Assembly: GCA_963677325.2 (NCBI GenBank)
Contig: CAXXGM010000008.1
Coordinates: forward strand, 434,001-498,000
DNA from: G963677325 sp963677325
GTDB taxonomy: Bacteria; Bacteroidota; Bacteroidia; Bacteroidales; Prolixibacteraceae
Reading direction: 5' to 3'
Length of the DNA: 64,000 nucleotides
The position numbers and the translations under genes are program-made. Shown in pieces: positions 26,935 through 36,823 of the stretch. The notes under the pieces were generated by a model that saw nothing but the letters and a program-made list of their open reading frames with translations, searched no databases and was not told where the DNA came from. Within the stretch, counting starts at the first letter, position 1. The number at the start of each line of letters is the position of its first letter.

Positions 26935-29811
26935 ATGCAAATAAAATTAATCATGATAAAAAATAAGTTGTTCTTTATTGTATGCTTTTTTTGTCTCTGT
27001 TTACTTTCAAAAGGAGTTCACGGACAGACCTGGACTGATGATTCGTACGAGGATTTCGCCAAGGGAGAACTTGATGCTTCGGGACAGAACATTTTTGTAA
27101 GCAAACAGGGCGAAATACGGACCATTCATCATTTTGACCTTAACAACGATGGCTTTATAGATTTATTATTCAATAGTACTCATAATGATGATGTTTGCGT
27201 ACCGGCGACCATCACAACCATGTCCCAAAACAGGCAAATGCAGACCAAAACTCTGCAAGTTGAAGGAAGTTTAGCTGCTGAAATTGCCGACTTAAATCTG
27301 GATGGCTTTTCTGATATTGTTTTCTGTCCTAATCCAACGGGGGCTCAAACTCCACACCGGTATGTCACCATCATCTATGGCGGTGCAGATGGTTGGCCAT
27401 CTTACAGAAGCAATGGGCTTTTACCCGTTAATGATGCAATAGCTGTGGCTGCAGCCGATTTAAATGGTGACAGCTGGCCTGACATTATTACCTTAAATTC
27501 CGAAGCATGGCTACCAGGACAACCGGACGGTAATATTGTCCGCATTTATTGGGGTAGTCGACATGGTTTTATACTCACTAAATACAATGATATTGGCATC
27601 AAGGGAGCTATTCAGATGGTTGCCGGGGATTTCGATTCTGATGGTGCACCTGATGTTGCCTTCCTGACAAAAAATAACTCCATCCAGATTGTTTGGGGAG
27701 AGAATGCAGTTGAAAAATCCTCCATAACCCAAAATAATCTGGGGGAAGAGAAGCCTATTGAACCTAATGTAAGAAACAATACGGCATTTGACCCTAAGAT
27801 TGCTGAATATAAACTGCCGGATAGTGGTGCTCAAAGCATTACTGCTGCAGATTCGAATGGAGATGGCAGGATTGAATTTATTATTGGTTCTAACAATAAT
27901 TTGCTTTATGTCATAAAAAGCAATGGTAAGCGCAGCTGGGGAGATCCAACTGTTATACCCAATGTTACAGCTTCATCCATTTCGGCCGGGGATATTGACA
28001 AAGATGGTAATCTTGATTTAGTGATTTCCAATTTTTCTCTTCTACGGGCAGCTGGAGGTGAAATGTCAGGAGGTAAAAGTACCGAAGATAAAAGTATTAA
28101 GATACTTTGGGGTGATAAAGGAGATTTCTCCTCCTCACGCATGTCAGTGCTTGATGCTCCTTTTACCGTGGCTTCAGCCATTACCGATCTGGATGGCGAT
28201 GGACATAATGACATTATTTGTGCTACCCATCAAAGTGAAAAAACCTATACTGCTGAATCAGTAATCTATTTTGGCAAAGAGAATAGAGATTTTGTGCGCA
28301 GTGAAAAGGGGATTCAAGGCAATGGCGCTTTCCATGTAGCAGTCGTTCCTCCGGATAAAAACCGCACAGTCGGTGTGGTTATCAGTAACAGCAAATCCGG
28401 GAATTTGAATGAAGAAGTTCCATTGCTATTGTATTGGGGCGGGAAAGATGGATTTAAAAAAGATAACCGTTTGGAGATTCCCTTCAATAGCGGATATCAT
28501 TCATCGGCTGCTGATTTAAATGGAGATGGCTTTATTGACTTAGTCGCAATCAATTCCATGCATGGCGGACAAACAGATAACCCATATCGTGGCGTCAATA
28601 TTTTTTGGGGTTCCAGGGATGGATATGATTTCAATAATCGTCGTAAAGTATTAAATGAAGACGACGTTTCAACTTGTAATATCGCTGATCTTAACCGGGA
28701 TGGTTATCTCGATATAGTAGTCGGTTTATTCGATCATCCTGACAAACGACCTACAAAGCTTGTGATTTATTATGGTTCAGAAACGGGATTTGAGTTAAAA
28801 GACCGGGTCGCTATTTTATCTGAAGGAAGATCCACCAGCCCAACAATTGCAGACTACAATAAAGATGGATGGTTAGACATTGCTGTCAGCTCTTACAGTA
28901 AAGATTTGCTGCGTATTTTCTGGGGTAGCCCTGAAGGTTTTGCGGAAGCACATCAGCAAATCATTGAATTACCAAGTGTAATCGATCTTGAAACAGCTGA
29001 TTTAAACAAGGATGGATACCTGGATTTAATAGCCTCGAGTTACAATGATAAAGTCAATCATCATCACGATACCGGTGTTATGATTTTCTGGGGAGGAACA
29101 AATGGTTTCAAGGAATGGAATGCTCAATGGCTTCCGGCCAATACTGCGCTTGGGCCTGTTGCGGCTGATTTTGATCAGGATGGTTATCTTGATCTGTTTT
29201 TTCCTTCTTATCATGCAGATATCACTCGTGAGACACTGCCAATGTATCTATACTGGGGTGGTGCAGATGGATTTGACTTACAACGAAAAACCACTCTTAT
29301 GGGCGATTCCGGGACTGATGCCCTGGCTGCGGATTTTAATCGCGACGGTAAGATCGACCTGGCCGTTTCAAGTCATGCCACTAACCGGTCCCAAAGTCAG
29401 GCTGTTTCCAAAATATATTATAATGACGGAAAGCGTTTTCAAAGTTCAGATATGAAAATTGAGTACCTGCCATCTCCCGGATGTCATTGGATGTGGAATC
29501 ATGATATGGGCCATATTTACACCCGAAAATCAGAACAAACATACATTTCCTCCGTTAAAGACTGGACCAGGAAAGTGAAAGGAGGGAAGATAAACTATGA
29601 GGCGATGATTCCTGCCGGAGCAAAACTAACTATGGCTATACGTAGTTCTGAAACCTTGGAGTCACTCAAAAATGTGGAATGGAGAAAAGTTGAAAGAGAT
29701 GGATTTATCGTCAATACTGACGATAGATATCTTCAGTATAAAGTAACATTAAGCTCAGATAATGGGGACAGGTATCCTGTTCTCAAAAAAGTTAAGATTA
29801 ATTTAGAATAA
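26935..29811 (+). CDS. Secreted FG-GAP/VCBS repeat protein with about 13 calcium motifs
   Basis: 958 residues from the ATG at 26935; a second ATG at 26953 begins the signal peptide MIKNKLFFIVCFFCLCLL ending near VHGQ and is equally plausible. The body is a series of FG-GAP blades, each with a DxDxDGxxD-type calcium loop: DLNNDGFIDL, DFDSDGAPDV, DIDKDGNLDL, DLDGDGHNDI, DLNGDGFIDL, DLNRDGYLDI, DYNKDGWLDI, DLNKDGYLDL, DFDQDGYLDL and DFNRDGKIDL, interleaved with YWG or FWG words. A C-terminal beta domain follows (about 880-958). Such propellers bind glycans or act as lyases or lipid-bound surface proteins; no catalytic motif is recognised. It is the only intact gene in the decayed belt. Confidence 0.85.
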   Translation: MQIKLIMIKNKLFFIVCFFCLCLLSKGVHGQTWTDDSYEDFAKGELDASGQNIFVSKQGEIRTIHHFDLNNDGFIDLLFNSTHNDDVCVPATITTMSQNRQMQTKTLQVEGSLAAEIADLNLDGFSDIVFCPNPTGAQTPHRYVTIIYGGADGWPSYRSNGLLPVNDAIAVAAADLNGDSWPDIITLNSEAWLPGQPDGNIVRIYWGSRHGFILTKYNDIGIKGAIQMVAGDFDSDGAPDVAFLTKNNSIQIVWGENAVEKSSITQNNLGEEKPIEPNVRNNTAFDPKIAEYKLPDSGAQSITAADSNGDGRIEFIIGSNNNLLYVIKSNGKRSWGDPTVIPNVTASSISAGDIDKDGNLDLVISNFSLLRAAGGEMSGGKSTEDKSIKILWGDKGDFSSSRMSVLDAPFTVASAITDLDGDGHNDIICATHQSEKTYTAESVIYFGKENRDFVRSEKGIQGNGAFHVAVVPPDKNRTVGVVISNSKSGNLNEEVPLLLYWGGKDGFKKDNRLEIPFNSGYHSSAADLNGDGFIDLVAINSMHGGQTDNPYRGVNIFWGSRDGYDFNNRRKVLNEDDVSTCNIADLNRDGYLDIVVGLFDHPDKRPTKLVIYYGSETGFELKDRVAILSEGRSTSPTIADYNKDGWLDIAVSSYSKDLLRIFWGSPEGFAEAHQQIIELPSVIDLETADLNKDGYLDLIASSYNDKVNHHHDTGVMIFWGGTNGFKEWNAQWLPANTALGPVAADFDQDGYLDLFFPSYHADITRETLPMYLYWGGADGFDLQRKTTLMGDSGTDALAADFNRDGKIDLAVSSHATNRSQSQAVSKIYYNDGKRFQSSDMKIEYLPSPGCHWMWNHDMGHIYTRKSEQTYISSVKDWTRKVKGGKINYEAMIPAGAKLTMAIRSSETLESLKNVEWRKVERDGFIVNTDDRYLQYKVTLSSDNGDRYPVLKKVKINLE

Positions 29812-29837
29812 GTTATTCAATTGGGAATAAAATGTTA

Positions 29838-29987
29838 GAGACTGTTTAAATTTCTTTTCTCAACATGCAAAGAATCAAAATCCATCTCTAAAATGTCATT
29901 TTATCGTCTTTGTGATAGCCTAAAAATTGGTAAAACTAGAGAAATTTTTCTCCTCGAAATATCAATTAATAAAATTTAAACAGTCTC
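29838..29987. mobile_element. 150-bp MITE with TTA target duplication (IS1031-like ends)
   Basis: The left end GAGACTGTTTAAATTT is perfectly inverted at 29972-29987 (AAATTTAAACAGTCTC). TTA flanks both sides (29835-29837 and 29988-29990). GAG ends and a TNA duplication match what is known of the IS1031 group of the IS5 family. No ORF inside, so it would depend on a transposase elsewhere. It sits directly upstream of a broken sialidase-like gene. Confidence 0.85.
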
Positions 29988-30028
29988 TTATAATTTCAAT
30001 AAAAAGGGTTAAAATCAAAATTCTTAAT

Positions 30029-31330
30029 ATGAACAAGAGTTCACGCAGGCAATTTTTAGCTAAATCTACATTGTTGACTTGTTCTACATTTTTTTCAGGC
30101 TTGATGATTCAAGGATGTGGTGTGAAAAAGGCAGGATTACCTCCAGATATTTCAAAAGAAAACGCTCCTGTCCTCCCTTCACACATTCCTGAAGTCATTG
30201 ATAAAGAGGTCTGGTTTATTAATAGTAAAGACAATAATGCCTATCGACCGGTACCGGCTGACCCGGCATTTCGCTATTTTTCCGGGTTTTCTGCCATTCC
30301 AAATGTTCAATCTGTTCCTTTCCCCTGGGGCAAAGAAAATTTTTCATAGCGGGAATGGAGGTTTTTATAACAGATAATGTTTACATCGAACCTGGAAAAC
30401 CATGGGTATTGCAACTTGCCATTTCTACACCGGGAAAGTCTGACACTGCCTCGGGTTCACCACAGTACAAAGATATGGTATCGCACCTCAACCGATAGCG
30501 GAAATACTTTTACGGATTTAAAACAAGTTGTCATCAAGGGCCATACTAGTCTAAATCCGATTGCCGGAGTGGAAATTGGAAGGAACGGATTTAATGTTGA
30601 CTTTACACGGCCAATTGTCCGAGCATCAAATGGTGAAATTATGATCCCTATCGGTTTGCATCCTTGGGATGAGGCGAAAAGCAAAATATACCTTCCTGTT
30701 AGTGGAGCTTATCTCTTTCAGGATGCGGGAGTTATAATCGCAAACTGGTTGCCGGATGGCAAAGATGTAGAATGGGAGTTCGGTGAATGGCTTCGGATTG
30801 ACTATAATCAGTCTACCAGAGGTCTTTCTGAACCCACGATTGTTGAAACCAGGAAAGCCGGGAGGTTCGCTATGGTGACAAGATGTTCCAATAGCGGTCG
30901 ACCGGAACTTCCCGGATATGCATGGGTTTCCTTCTCGGAAGATTATTGTCGGACCTGGTGTGCACCAAAACCTTTTACTTATTCTGACGGAACCAATTTT
31001 TTTGTGCCAACCTCTCATTCAACACTATTTAAATCGAGGAAAAATGGGCGTGTTTACTGGATTGGAAATTTGAATGAGACAAATCCCAATGGTAGTCATC
31101 CACGCTATCCTTTGGTTATTGGAGAGGTTAATTTGGAAAATTTTGGGGTCATAAGAGGCACTGTAACTAAAATAGATAGTCGTCACCCGGAAATAGAGGG
31201 TCCACTGGTTCAACTTTCAAATTTTAAAGTAATGGAAAATGTAGAGTCTAATGAAATTATAGTCGTTTGTACTCGGATTGAGGGCACAAGTCATGCCAAA
31301 TATCCATCATGGTACAAGATCAAATTATAG
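30029..31330 (+). pseudogene. Sialidase-like Tat-type lipoprotein gene with three frame changes
   Basis: Homologous throughout to the intact genes at 42769 and 44155. It starts MNKSSRRQFLAKSTLL with a twin-arginine motif and lipobox-like MIQGCG, then EVWFINSKDNNAYRPVP and VPFPWGKENF. Comparison shows three extra bases within about 130 nt: one in TTTTTCATAGC (about 30345), one in GGTTTTTATAAC (about 30366) and one in TACAAAGATATGG (about 30472). They sum to three, so the frame is restored and the rest (IWYRTSTDSGNTF, FNVDFTRPIVRASNGEIMIP, FFVPTSHSTLFKSR) is intact to the stop. Stop codons in the shifted stretch would end translation near residue 107. Corrected length is about 432 residues, like its relatives. 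Confidence 0.85.
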
Positions 31331-31500
31331 GGAAAAAACTCAAAAACTAAATTATATTTCTTGGGAATGGAAATACTGAAAGCGTCTAAGGGAAGAGTTA
31401 TGAATACGCTTGCTGTCGAGGCCTCGATGGTAAAAAATATATCAGATTGGACAATAAGTCAAAAAGTGTAAAATACTTAATCGAAATAAAACTCAGTTCA

Positions 31501-32341
31501 ATGCAGAACCAAAAAATCCAAATAACAGGAAGAAGCCGACGACAATTTATCGGTAATGTATTTAAAGGTGTTTTCATTTCATCCCTGGTATCTGCTTTCC
31601 CAAGAGATGTATTATCTGCTTCATTGTTTTCAAAAAAAACAGTTGGCAAAGAGGAGAATGACCTGAAACAAATAAAAGAATGGATTGCGAATAAGGGAAA
31701 GCCATTGATTTGGGTATTTACCGGAGACAGTATTACGCAAGGAGCTAAACATACAGGAGGGTATCGTTCATACCCGGAAATTTTTGCTGAACGTATCAGG
31801 TGGGAAATGAACCGTACAAGAGATATTGTGATTAATACAGGGATCAGTGGAAATACAACGAAAAATATTCTAAGTGATTTTGATTGGAGGATTGGACAAT
31901 TCAAACCCAGCGTGGTCTCTTTGATGATGGGGACAAATGATTGTTCAAATAATAAAGACATCAGCCTTAATCTCTTTGAAGATAACCTGCATTCTCTGAT
32001 AACTTCCATCAGGGAATTAAAAGCTATTCCAATACTTCAAACACCCAATATTATTATAAAAGAAAAAAAATCCTGAGAGAGGGAGATTGGCAGAATATGT
32101 TTCGGTGATTCAAAGCCTCGCCCGAAAGGAAGAGGTGATGCTGATAGATAATTATGCTTATTGGCAAAATGCAATTCAACTTAAGGGAGAAACAGCCATT
32201 TTTAAAAGATGGTTAAATGATTCGATTCATCCCAACGGGACAGGTCATTCCGAAATAGCCCGCTTGATCTTTAAAGAGTTATTCATTTTTGATCCTTCTG
32301 CTTCAACCTGCGGGAGTGCATATTATGAAGGAGATCATTAA
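31501..32341 (+). pseudogene. SGNH/GDSL-type esterase, one frameshift
   Basis: Corrected length about 279 residues. Twin-arginine-like N-terminus (GRSRRQFIGNVFKGVF). Block I is WVFTGDSITQG (catalytic Ser), an oxyanion Gly is in GISGNTTKN, block III is MMGTNDCS, and block V is DSIHPNGTGH (Asp and His). All four catalytic positions are present, so the enzyme would be active if made. The frame changes at about 32071 in a run of eight A; removing one A joins IIIKEKN to PERGRLAEYVSVIQ. Likely removes acyl groups from carbohydrate. A homopolymer error is a realistic alternative to a true mutation. Confidence 0.8.
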
Positions 32342-32522
32342 GGGGATCGATTTTTTTTATGAAACTTCTGCTCCAGGCTGAGACAGAAAAATGTAATTAT
32401 GGTCATCACTAAATGAAGAATATAACAGCTTTGCGTATGATGCAATTTCGGCGTCAACACAAAAATAAAAAACAATGGAAAGTTTCGGACAATAGATATC
32501 TACATATTAATTAATAAACGCA

Positions 32523-33485
32523 ATGAAAAAAACGGACCTTAGGTAAAACCGGAATCAATGTTTCTGAAGTTGCTTTTGGTGGAGTCGAAATAGGAATGCC
32601 TTATGGGATTGGCATTAAAAAGTAATTCCGATATGCTTCCTGAAGAAGAAGCAATCAAATTACTGCATGCTGCATTGGATTCCGGAATAAATTTTTTCGA
32701 CACAGCCCGCATCTATGGCAATAGTGAAAAGATTATGGGGAAAGGCCTTTAAAAAATAAAAGAGATGAGGTGGTTATATGCACAAAATGCCGGCATCTTC
32801 GCGACGAACGTAACAAAAATCCCTGAGTCTTCAAAGTTGAAGGAAATAATAAAAACTTCTTTGGATGAAAGCTTCGAAGCGCTTCAGACAAATTATGTCG
32901 ATATATTTATGCTTCACCAATCAGACATGGAGATACTTGGGAATGAAGAAAATTTCAAAACTTTTTTTAAACTTAAAGAGAGAAGGCCGGTTTCGGGCGA
33001 CAGGCGTTTCGACCTATTCTCCTGAAGAAACACAAAAAGCCATTGAATCAGGGATCTGGGATGTAATTCAGTTGCCATTTAACCTTATGGATCAGCGTCA
33101 AGAAGCATTCTTTTCATTGGCATCACAGAAAGGGATAGGCCTTGTTATCCGGTCTGTTTTATTGAAGGGATTATTAAGTGAAAAGGGGAAAGGGCTTCAT
33201 CCTGCATTAAAAGAGGTGGAATCACATATAAAATGTTTTGGGAAACTATTAGAAGGAACAACATACAATCTTTCCACTTTTGCTACGAAGTTTGCACTGT
33301 CTTTTCCAGAAGTTTCCTCAATCTTGATTGGAATTGACCGACAGGAATATTTGCAAAAATCCCTTGATGCTGCTAACGGAATCTACCTCGATACTATTAA
33401 ATTGACCATGGCAAAGGAATTATCCTATCCTGACCCTGAATTTTTAAATCTTCAATATTGGGATAAAATGAATTGGTTGAGATAA
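32523..33485 (+). pseudogene. Aldo/keto reductase, several frame changes
   Basis: Begins as RTLGKTGINVSEVAFGGVE, continues PEEEAIKLLHAALDSGINFF and DTARIYGNSEKIMGKGL (NADPH-enzyme signature with the catalytic Asp and Tyr), then SLDESFEALQTNYVDIFMLH. These pieces lie in different frames, with breaks near 32530, 32620, 32755 and 32985. The C-terminal half (REGRFRATGVSTYSPEETQ to the stop at 33485) is open in a single frame. Too many indels for one base-calling slip; probably a decayed gene. Family members reduce sugar or keto intermediates, which fits the neighbouring SDR. Confidence 0.8.
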
Positions 33486-33515
33486 GCCTTTAAATCAAAC
33501 GAAAGAAAACAAAAA

Positions 33516-34294
33516 ATGAATGTCAGGGATTTATTAAGCCTAAAGGGGAAAATAATTTTGGTTACCGGAGGTGCCGGTTTATATGGAAAAATGCATTGTT
33601 GAAGGGCTTGCAGAGGCAGAAGGTACAGTAGTAATTGCCTCACGAAACATCGGGCAAGGGGAAATAACGGCAGAAAATTTTCGAAAAAAAGGACTCGATG
33701 TTATTGCCATGCAGGTTGACCAAAGCGACCACAATTCAGTAATGGTATTTAAAGAAAAGTTTATTAACAAAATGGGGAGGCTGGACGTATTTGTGAACAA
33801 TGCTGTTTTAAGGCCAATGACAGGATATGATGATTCCATTGAAAATTTCGCAGAATCGATGAAGGTAAATGGAACAGGCATGATGGATATTCTACGGGAA
33901 ATGTGTAGCCTGATTGGTGAAGGCGGTGGTGGCAGCGTTATAAATATAAGTTCCATGATGGGCATGTTTGGCCCTGATATTTCAAATTATGAAGGGACAA
34001 ATATGGGTATCCCGCCACCTGATTATTTTTTTCACAATGCCGGATTGATCAATCTTACCAGATACCTTGCCAGAGTTCTTGCCGATAAAAATATTAGAGT
34101 TAATTGTCTGAGTCCAGGAGGTTTATTCAGCGGTCAGCCGGAACGATTCGTGGAAAAACTACTGTAAAAAGGTTCCTCTTAAAAGAATGGCTAATGATGA
34201 TGATATTAAAGGTCTTATGGTCCTTTTAGCATCTGAAGCCGGAGCCTATATCAACGGTGAAAATATTTTGATGGATGGAGGCATGCATGCATAA
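33516..34294 (+). pseudogene. Short-chain dehydrogenase/reductase, two frame changes and altered active site
   Basis: Corrected length about 258 residues, typical for the family. MNVRDLLSLKGKIILVTGGAG contributes the nucleotide-binding GGxGxxG. After one extra A (about 33590) the frame continues VEGLAEAEGTVVIASRN, NNAVLRPMTGY and NISSMMG (Ser). The active-site segment reads DYFFHNAGLINLTRYLA, with Asn where the catalytic Lys of YxxxK is expected. A second extra base near 34160 separates PERFVEK from VPLKRM, and the tail INGENILMDGGMHA is typical. Two indels plus a lost catalytic Lys argue for real decay rather than sequencing error alone. Confidence 0.85.
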
Positions 34295-34321
34295 GATTTA
34301 AAAACTAAATATTTTTTTAGG

Positions 34322-36197
34322 ATGAAAATACAAAAAGCGGCCAGGGGGAGGGTTTTGATAACACCTGCTGTTGGGACCCCGATGGCCGGGAATATCAGGC
34401 TGGACAATCAGTCAAGGGGAGTCCACGATGATTTATACTGCAACATACTGATTTTAAATGACAGCCATACAAAAGTTTGTTTGCTTGGATTTGACCTGAT
34501 CGGTCTTGAATATGTGACCTGTAGTGATATTAAAGCAAGGATCGAAAAAGCTACAGATATTTCTGCAGTCCAACATCGTAATGTGGGCTACGCATACTCA
34601 TTCGGGCCCCGATACGGGGATGCGGATGTACCAGGGGACAGAGGATTCGATTAAGGCCTATGTTGAAGATATGTCAGGCAGGGTCCTGGAGGGAGTTGTA
34701 AAGGCGAATGAAAGGTATGAACAGGTCACATTACGATCCGGGAAGACCAGTGTCTATGATCTGAGTTTCAACAGGCGTCTGGTCAAAAAAGACGGATCAA
34801 TCGTGATGAATTTCGAGGAGTTTGAACTGAGGGATATCCTTGGTGCATCCGGACCTGTCGATGAAGAACTGATTACATTATCGGTATGGGATACAAGCGG
34901 GAACCTCTTTGCGCTGCTTGTTAATTTCACTCTTCATCCGGCCATCCTTGTTGGATATCAATGGCTTATTTCAAGGGATTTTATAAACTACATGGACCAG
35001 TTCATCCAGGATAAATACGGGAAAGATGTGGTCACACTCTTTGCCAATGGCGCCGAGGGGAACATCAATCATTTAAATTACCAGGATCCTGCTCAGCTAA
35101 GAAGTTTTGAGGAAGCAGAGAGGGTAGGTAAAAAACTTGGAGCTTATGTGAGCGATTCCATCAGGGATTCAAAAGCATTGGACGGGAAAATAAGATTTAT
35201 CACAGAAAAAGTCACCCTTCCACTGAGGGAAATCACAGAAGAAGAAAAAGAGTGGGCTGAAATGGTTCTTTTGCGAGATAAAGACCTGGATGAAGATATG
35301 CTCGATGGCATTCCCGATAAGACATATGCAAAAATGATAAAAGGGATGCTTGTAAGAACCGATAAAGCTTTTGAAACGGTTTTGCAGGGAATGGCCATTC
35401 ATAATTTTGCCCTGGTGACATTCCCGGGAGAGGTGTATGTGGAGTTCGGTCTGATGGTGAAGGATCTTTCGCTGTATGATAATACCATGGTAATAGGCCT
35501 TGCCAATAGCCAGTCGGGTTATATCCCCAAAAAGGAGGCGTTTTCGCAAGGCGGCTATGAAGTAAGAACAGCGTGGACCAGCCAGCTTGTTCACGAGGCA
35601 GGTGATATCCTGGTCCGCCTGGTCAAGGAAAAGATCCTGGACAATTTATCCGGGCAAGGAGTAAAAGCCATAGTAAGAAAGGCTTCGGATAACAAGTATC
35701 TCCATAAAGATTTTCATCTGGCCCTGAATCTTTTGATGACCTATGTTTATGATCATTTTGGGAAACAGGCCCTGGTAAATTATCTGGAACAATTTGCCCT
35801 GGCCTATTACAGGCCACTAAGCCAAAAACTCAGGTCCGGGGATAAAGAGTCGCTTGTGAGCTATTTCAAGGAAATATATGAAAAAGAAGAATGGGCAGTT
35901 CATATTGCCTTGCATGGAGCAGAGGGCAGAGGGCAGAGTGTCCCTGCTCTATGCTCTATGCCCTATGCTCTTATTACCGTTGGTGAGAATTCGGTTGAGA
36001 TTACCCAGGATGCCTGTCCGGCCATTACCCATATTGTTCTCAGTGGTGAGAAGCCTTGTCCCCATTACCGGGAAACGTATAACACCGTCTATAAAACTAT
36101 TTGCAGGGATACCCCTTTTGAATACGAGCTGGAATATTTTAACGATGAGACAGGAGCCTGCAGGCAACTATTTAAAATGAAGGAGGAAAAACAATGA
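34322..36197 (+). pseudogene. Cytosolic neutral-ceramidase-like hydrolase, one frameshift
   Basis: Corrected length about 624 residues and no signal peptide: it starts KIQKAARGRVLITPAVGTPM, which is already the mature start of this family. The first frame runs to TDISA; one extra base near 34570 must be removed to continue SNIVMWATHTHSGPDTGM, the zinc-binding HTHSGP site. Further family words: VNFTLHPAIL, FANGAEGNINH, FPGEVYVEFG, NSQSGYIPKKEAFSQGGYE. A C-terminal domain (about 450-624) is unusual and contains an in-frame hairpin repeat (35912-35971). Unlike the ceramidase-like protein at 11323 it keeps the canonical site but should stay in the cytosol, so a soluble intracellular amide or ester is the likely substrate. 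Its stop overlaps the next start (ATGA). Confidence 0.8.
35912..35971. repeat. GCATGGAGCAGAGGG hairpin repeat inside a coding region
   Basis: Left arm GCATGGAGCAGAGGGCAGAG, core GCAGAGTGTCCCTGCTCT, right arm ATGCTCTATGCCCTATGCTC. It is translated in frame as HGAEGRGQSVPALCSMPYAL. The same core occurs in the gene boundaries at 38095 and 38914. Confidence 0.9.
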
Positions 36198-36670
36198 TCT
36201 CATGCACAGAATTTATACCTGCTTACAGCGAAGGATTTAAGTTTTTGGAAAAGGTAGGCGGGCGCAAAGAACTGGAGCGATTCTGGAGCTATCTCTCCGA
36301 TTTGTATTTAAAGGACACCTTAAACAAACTGGTAGCTGAAGAAGGCCTGGAAGGGTGTTATACCTACTGGTCCCATTCACTGAATGAAGAGGCGGCTGAT
36401 TTTGAAATGGTCCTTGATGAAATAAAGGGAGAATTCTCTATCGAGATGATCAGGTGCCCGTCAATGGGAATGTTGAATGAACTAAAGCACACGAAGCCGT
36501 TTCATTCTTACTGCGACCATTGCCAGGCGCTTTACCGTCCTGTGATTGAGAGACATGGATACAGGTATACTGAAGACACGGCCAATTGCCATAAAGCAAG
36601 CTGTTCAATCACCATCAGCATAGGGCAGGGGACAGAGAGCCTGGGTGAGGAAAAATATCCTTCAGGGTAA
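36194..36670 (+). CDS. Small cysteine-rich protein of unknown function
   Basis: 158 residues, not recognised. No signal peptide. It has a helical N-terminal half (KFLEKVGGRKELERFWSYLS) and a C-terminal half with clustered cysteines and histidines: HSYCDHCQALYRPVIERHG and NCHKASCSITISI. CxxC plus CxxxxC could bind zinc or an iron-sulfur cluster; a distant relation to small thiazoline-hydrolase-like proteins is only a thought. The start overlaps the preceding stop (ATGA), suggesting translational coupling to the ceramidase-like hydrolase. The last 12 or so residues, including YPSG and the stop, come from a repeat (36660-36707), so the ancestral C-terminus may have been different. Confidence 0.65.
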   Translation: MISCTEFIPAYSEGFKFLEKVGGRKELERFWSYLSDLYLKDTLNKLVAEEGLEGCYTYWSHSLNEEAADFEMVLDEIKGEFSIEMIRCPSMGMLNELKHTKPFHSYCDHCQALYRPVIERHGYRYTEDTANCHKASCSITISIGQGTESLGEEKYPSG

Positions 36671-36707
36671 AGGATATAGGGTGAACCCTAAACCCTATAC
36701 CCTGAAG
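36660..36707. repeat. GGGTATAGGGT-type hairpin repeat across a stop codon
   Basis: CTTCAGGGTAAAGGATATAG is answered by CCCTAAACCCTATACCCTGAAG in inverse orientation. The TAA of the upstream gene lies within the left arm. A related element is at 61965-62014. Confidence 0.85.
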
Positions 36708-36823
36708 AATGAAGTTGATAATTAACAAAAATAATAAAACGAGCCATGTGAATTGCCTTGCACACAGGAGAATGCTTGTAAGTGGGTTTCGTATGGCCAT
36801 TAAAAGAACAAATGATAAATAAG

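Noticed and set aside
30377..30470. ATG at 30377 as the start of an independent 317-residue protein
   Set aside because: The first 30 or so residues are an out-of-frame reading; comparison with intact paralogs shows a frameshifted part of one gene.
31398..32009. 203-codon minus-strand ORF opposite the SGNH esterase
   Set aside because: The plus strand carries all four catalytic blocks; the antisense frame has no recognisable feature.
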